Position numbers and translations under genes: made by a program | The notes under the pieces: model-generated | The model's database searches: none | Seen by the model: the letters and a program-made list of their open reading frames with translations, nothing else | Told to the model about the DNA's origin: nothing | Part shown: positions 61,335 through 64,000 of the stretch, piece after piece | Layout: every line of letters begins with the position of its first letter | How positions within the stretch are numbered: the stretch's first letter is position 1 | NCBI GenBank assembly: GCA_031213475.1 | Contig: JARUPZ010000017.1 | Span: 10,109,087 to 10,173,086 of the forward strand | DNA from: Nereocystis luetkeana | Taxonomy: Eukaryota > Sar > Phaeophyceae > Laminariales > Laminariaceae | Direction of reading: 5' to 3' | DNA length: 64,000 nucleotides

Positions 61335-61448
61335 ATTACGGGGGACCATAGTTAATAGGACCAAATATTGTTAGTAAAAATGGTTGAATATATGGGGGTT
61401 TATGTATACCATAGGTCCTACCAGGTATTAACTATGGTCCCCCGTAAT
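61335..61448 (+). mobile_element. family D inverted-repeat element, copy 3
   Basis: This 114-bp element has perfect termini. The interior reads GACCAAATATTGTTAGTAAAA, then GTATACCATAGGTCCTACC. Confidence 0.85.
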
Positions 61449-62204
61449 CATACTGCTGCTGTGTACGAGACGAAGGGACCATAGCATGCTAACCCAGCAG
61501 ATAATTCGTTATTCGCTTGGGTTAGGGTTAGGGCTGTTGATAGGTTTATTTAAATATATTGGTTTCGCCCATCGCACACAGCAGTGGTTCTCGCCCATAG
61601 GGTCGAAAGTGTGGCCAGTTCCCCCAGAGAAATATCCCGGTGATATAAACGAAGGGAGAAGCCACAAGAGGCTTCGCCAAGTCGGTTGCACAGTAGTAGC
61701 GTGACCCCAACTTCCAGTCTGCAGACTTTTCGTTTTCGCGGATAGAAGCCCACTCACTCGATCGGCATCGGCAGTCAATATCGATAGTGGTAGCCCTCTC
61801 CCGTGGCGCCTGAAGTGCGGTGGTATAGGGTTGAAACCATGGCATGACGTCACGTACATCTAATCTGCACGGTCAGTGGCATTCTAGCGGTCAAGCCCTT
61901 AATCTTTTGCGTAAAAGGCGACGGTAGGTTGTTTGAATCCTGCGTGCCAGCCAAAATATTTGTTTTTGTAGCTGAAAAAAATACTTACTTGCTGACAGCG
62001 CCTACTTGGCGTAGTTCCGCGTCTAGTATTAAATTTAGTGAAACAATTCGACGTGGGACGAACAAAGAAAGGAGGATAATGCTACGCTCACTCCACGATG
62101 AAAAAGAAGGCATGCGCTGCCGCGGGGATGGGGGGGAGGGTGTTCTCCCCATGCGACCCCAGATTTGAAATACGAGGGGCTGGTGAACTATGGAAAATGT
62201 ATCT

Positions 62205-62319
62205 ATTACGGGGGACTATAGTGAATAGGAATAAATAGTGTTAGTATAAATAGCAATATATATAGTTTTTAGTCTGTTGTTGTGTTCCGTAGGTACTATT
62301 AAATATGATCCCCCGTAAT
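62205..62319 (+). mobile_element. family D inverted-repeat element, copy 4
   Basis: This 115-bp element has slightly diverged termini (GGGGGACTATAGTGAATAGG; AATATGATCCCCCGTAAT). It lies about 760 bp from copy 3 in the same orientation. Confidence 0.8.
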
Positions 62320-63111
62320 GGTGGGGCGGGAAAAAAATCTTACAGAGCTCTAACGTACGTAATGAATGTGGCAGTACAGCAATACAGATCGTAGTGTGTG
62401 TACTATACAACGTCCACAGCAACACAGCAAGCAGTAGGTAACATTGGGATGTAGTTTGTCTAATGGACTCCACGGCTGTGTATTAAAATTAGGTATCAAT
62501 ACACTAAATATACGGTTGTTAGTTACAGTGAAGGCCTACTTCTTTTTGAGAAACGCTCTGTACGAATATTGGGATATGAAAAATGTGTTCAAGCCTTAAG
62601 GGCGTGTAGACACTGGAGTAAATAATACATTGACGTATAATATGTGCTCGGGCTTGATGAGTGGTGCCACAATACTTTTTAAAGCGAACTAAGTACGAAA
62701 TGGTTCTTTTTAGCGGACCCAACCGCACATCAAAACACAACCAGACGTGCCAGTAAGACAATTAATTCTACGTTTTTTTTTATAACTTACACGATATCCG
62801 CAACCAACTCCATTATTAGTAGGTGTAACGCTCAGCCAACAAATATAGCTCTAGTCCGCGATGGATTCTAACCACATATATATGAAATCATTGGCTTGCA
62901 TAATAAGCTGATGGGTATTATTTGAAGTCAATATGGGCGACTGCAATACGTACTACATCATATCTACTTAACGATGCGCACGGCGGCAGTGCGATCCGAC
63001 CAACTGGGTAAACCGCGCTTCGGCAGACCTTCCTCGCGAACCTTATGGAGTGTCCAGGCCCGTATTTCTGGGGTAGCTTGGGATGTCGGGCGCGTGAGAT
63101 GGATGGAGCGC

Positions 63112-63139
63112 GGGGGGGTGGGGGGGGGGGGGGGGGGGG
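63112..63139 (+). repeat. G-run
   Basis: GGGGGGGT followed by about 20 G. It has no neighbouring gene. Confidence 0.75.
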
Positions 63140-64000
63140 TAGTACAACCGTTTCAAGCGTCAAAATAGCTGCCGCAACCTTAGGGATAAAGTTCCCGTAA
63201 AAATCTCGTATCGAATGTCGTCCCGCCAAAAAGGCAGCACGCTCGGCCCCCGAGAAACCTACTATCGGGGGAGGAGCCGATGAGCAGGCCGGACCTCTTA
63301 GGCCCCACTACCGGTAGGCTTCTAAAAACCGACCCTCACCGCGAGGTATACTTTTTAATTTCTCGTTTGAACGTTTTTCGTGGAATGCCTCGATTTCCCC
63401 CGACCTAATAGTGGGGGAGTCGATGGGTGTCTGCCCGTCAGGCAGCCCAGGGTATGTATGTATGTCTAAACCTCTGCCAGATTCAAATCGTCATTATGCT
63501 GCTTTTAGCAAGTTCTGCAACTCAGTATTACGATAGACATACGTGAGCATGTATAGCGCTTGAAACAAGCGAACAGATAGGTAGGAGGTAGGTGCCATCC
63601 CGTGAAAGGGTTAATAATATGTTTTTAATGTGATCCATCCCGGGAATTCTACTGTCCTTACTTGGCCTGTCATGCGGTGTTTCATTGTGGATATGTTACG
63701 CGCGTACAGGTACTACCGGGCACAGACGAAATATTTATGTACGTACCTAGTATGTTATAAAGCCCTCACGTATCTATCTCCGTCCACACAGGTCCACAAC
63801 ACCTTCTTCCTGTACATCGTCAAACTAGACCACACACACACACACATGTGGCAAGGATGTTAGCTACACCAGTACTGGTGTTACCGTGGGTTGCAAAAAC
63901 GTCTGCGTTAGAGCGTGGTGGCGAGATTGGCTGTCGCGGGTGTTGCGCCTGGAAATACGGTATGAACTACTATTGATTATTCCTCTTGCCATCTGACAAT

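Larger units (their letters stand above)
54194..64000. other. gene-free right part
   Basis: Contains family D copies 3 and 4, a short TTAGGG tract and a G-run. The longest frame in the window (226 codons, minus, 56216-56896) is here but matches nothing I know. A CCCCCGA..TA.TCGGGGGAG motif pair at 63247-63275 and 63397-63420 repeats once. Confidence 0.5.

Noticed and set aside
61873-61948. tRNA-like stretch ending near GTTTGAATCCTGCGTGCCA
   Set aside because: Acceptor arms partly pair, but the T-loop is ten bases and no normal D-arm or seven-base anticodon loop can be drawn.

Overview
This is a eukaryotic, gene-poor nuclear window. Its only confident gene is cut into six short exons by 1.6-9 kb introns with GT..AG borders. 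Around it lie MITE-like elements, (TA)n runs, short TTAGGG tracts and a large retroelement. The exon structure, a tyrosine-recombinase retroelement and an algal/bacterial-style spondin protein suggest a stramenopile, most likely a brown alga. That assignment is inference from memory of protein families, not a database result.

Minus strand, 31.5 to 14.8 kb: I could assemble a complete gene for a secreted spondin-domain protein of 229 residues from six exons (84, 66, 84, 154, 90 and 212 nt). All splice phases fit. Two further sets of homologous exons lie on the same strand. An exon 2 copy is at 40.3 kb. Exon 2 plus exon 3 copies are at 2.2 and 1.2 kb, and this exon 2 carries a 22-bp deletion. 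The window therefore holds parts of a dispersed, same-orientation spondin family, one member apparently intact and at least one broken.

46.4 to 54.2 kb: a 7.8-kb mobile element with split direct repeats in the order A1 - internal - B1 - A2 - B2. The A copies (290 bp) and B copies (246 bp) look identical. This is the layout of Ngaro/PAT-like tyrosine-recombinase retrotransposons. The internal part ends in a broken tyrosine recombinase gene. Where reverse transcriptase and RNase H would be expected there are two tandem-repeat arrays, and I recognise no RT. Identical termini around a dead recombinase suggest recent movement with enzymes supplied in trans.

Elsewhere I see four families of short inverted-repeat elements. 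A has TTAA ends like piggyBac-derived MITEs; B is about 245 bp; C carries internal TTAGGG repeats; D has 'ATTACGGGGGACC' termini. Large stretches (5.3-14.8, 31.5-40.2, 40.6-46.4 and 54.2-64.0 kb) contain no gene I can support. Most long open frames there are about what chance gives.
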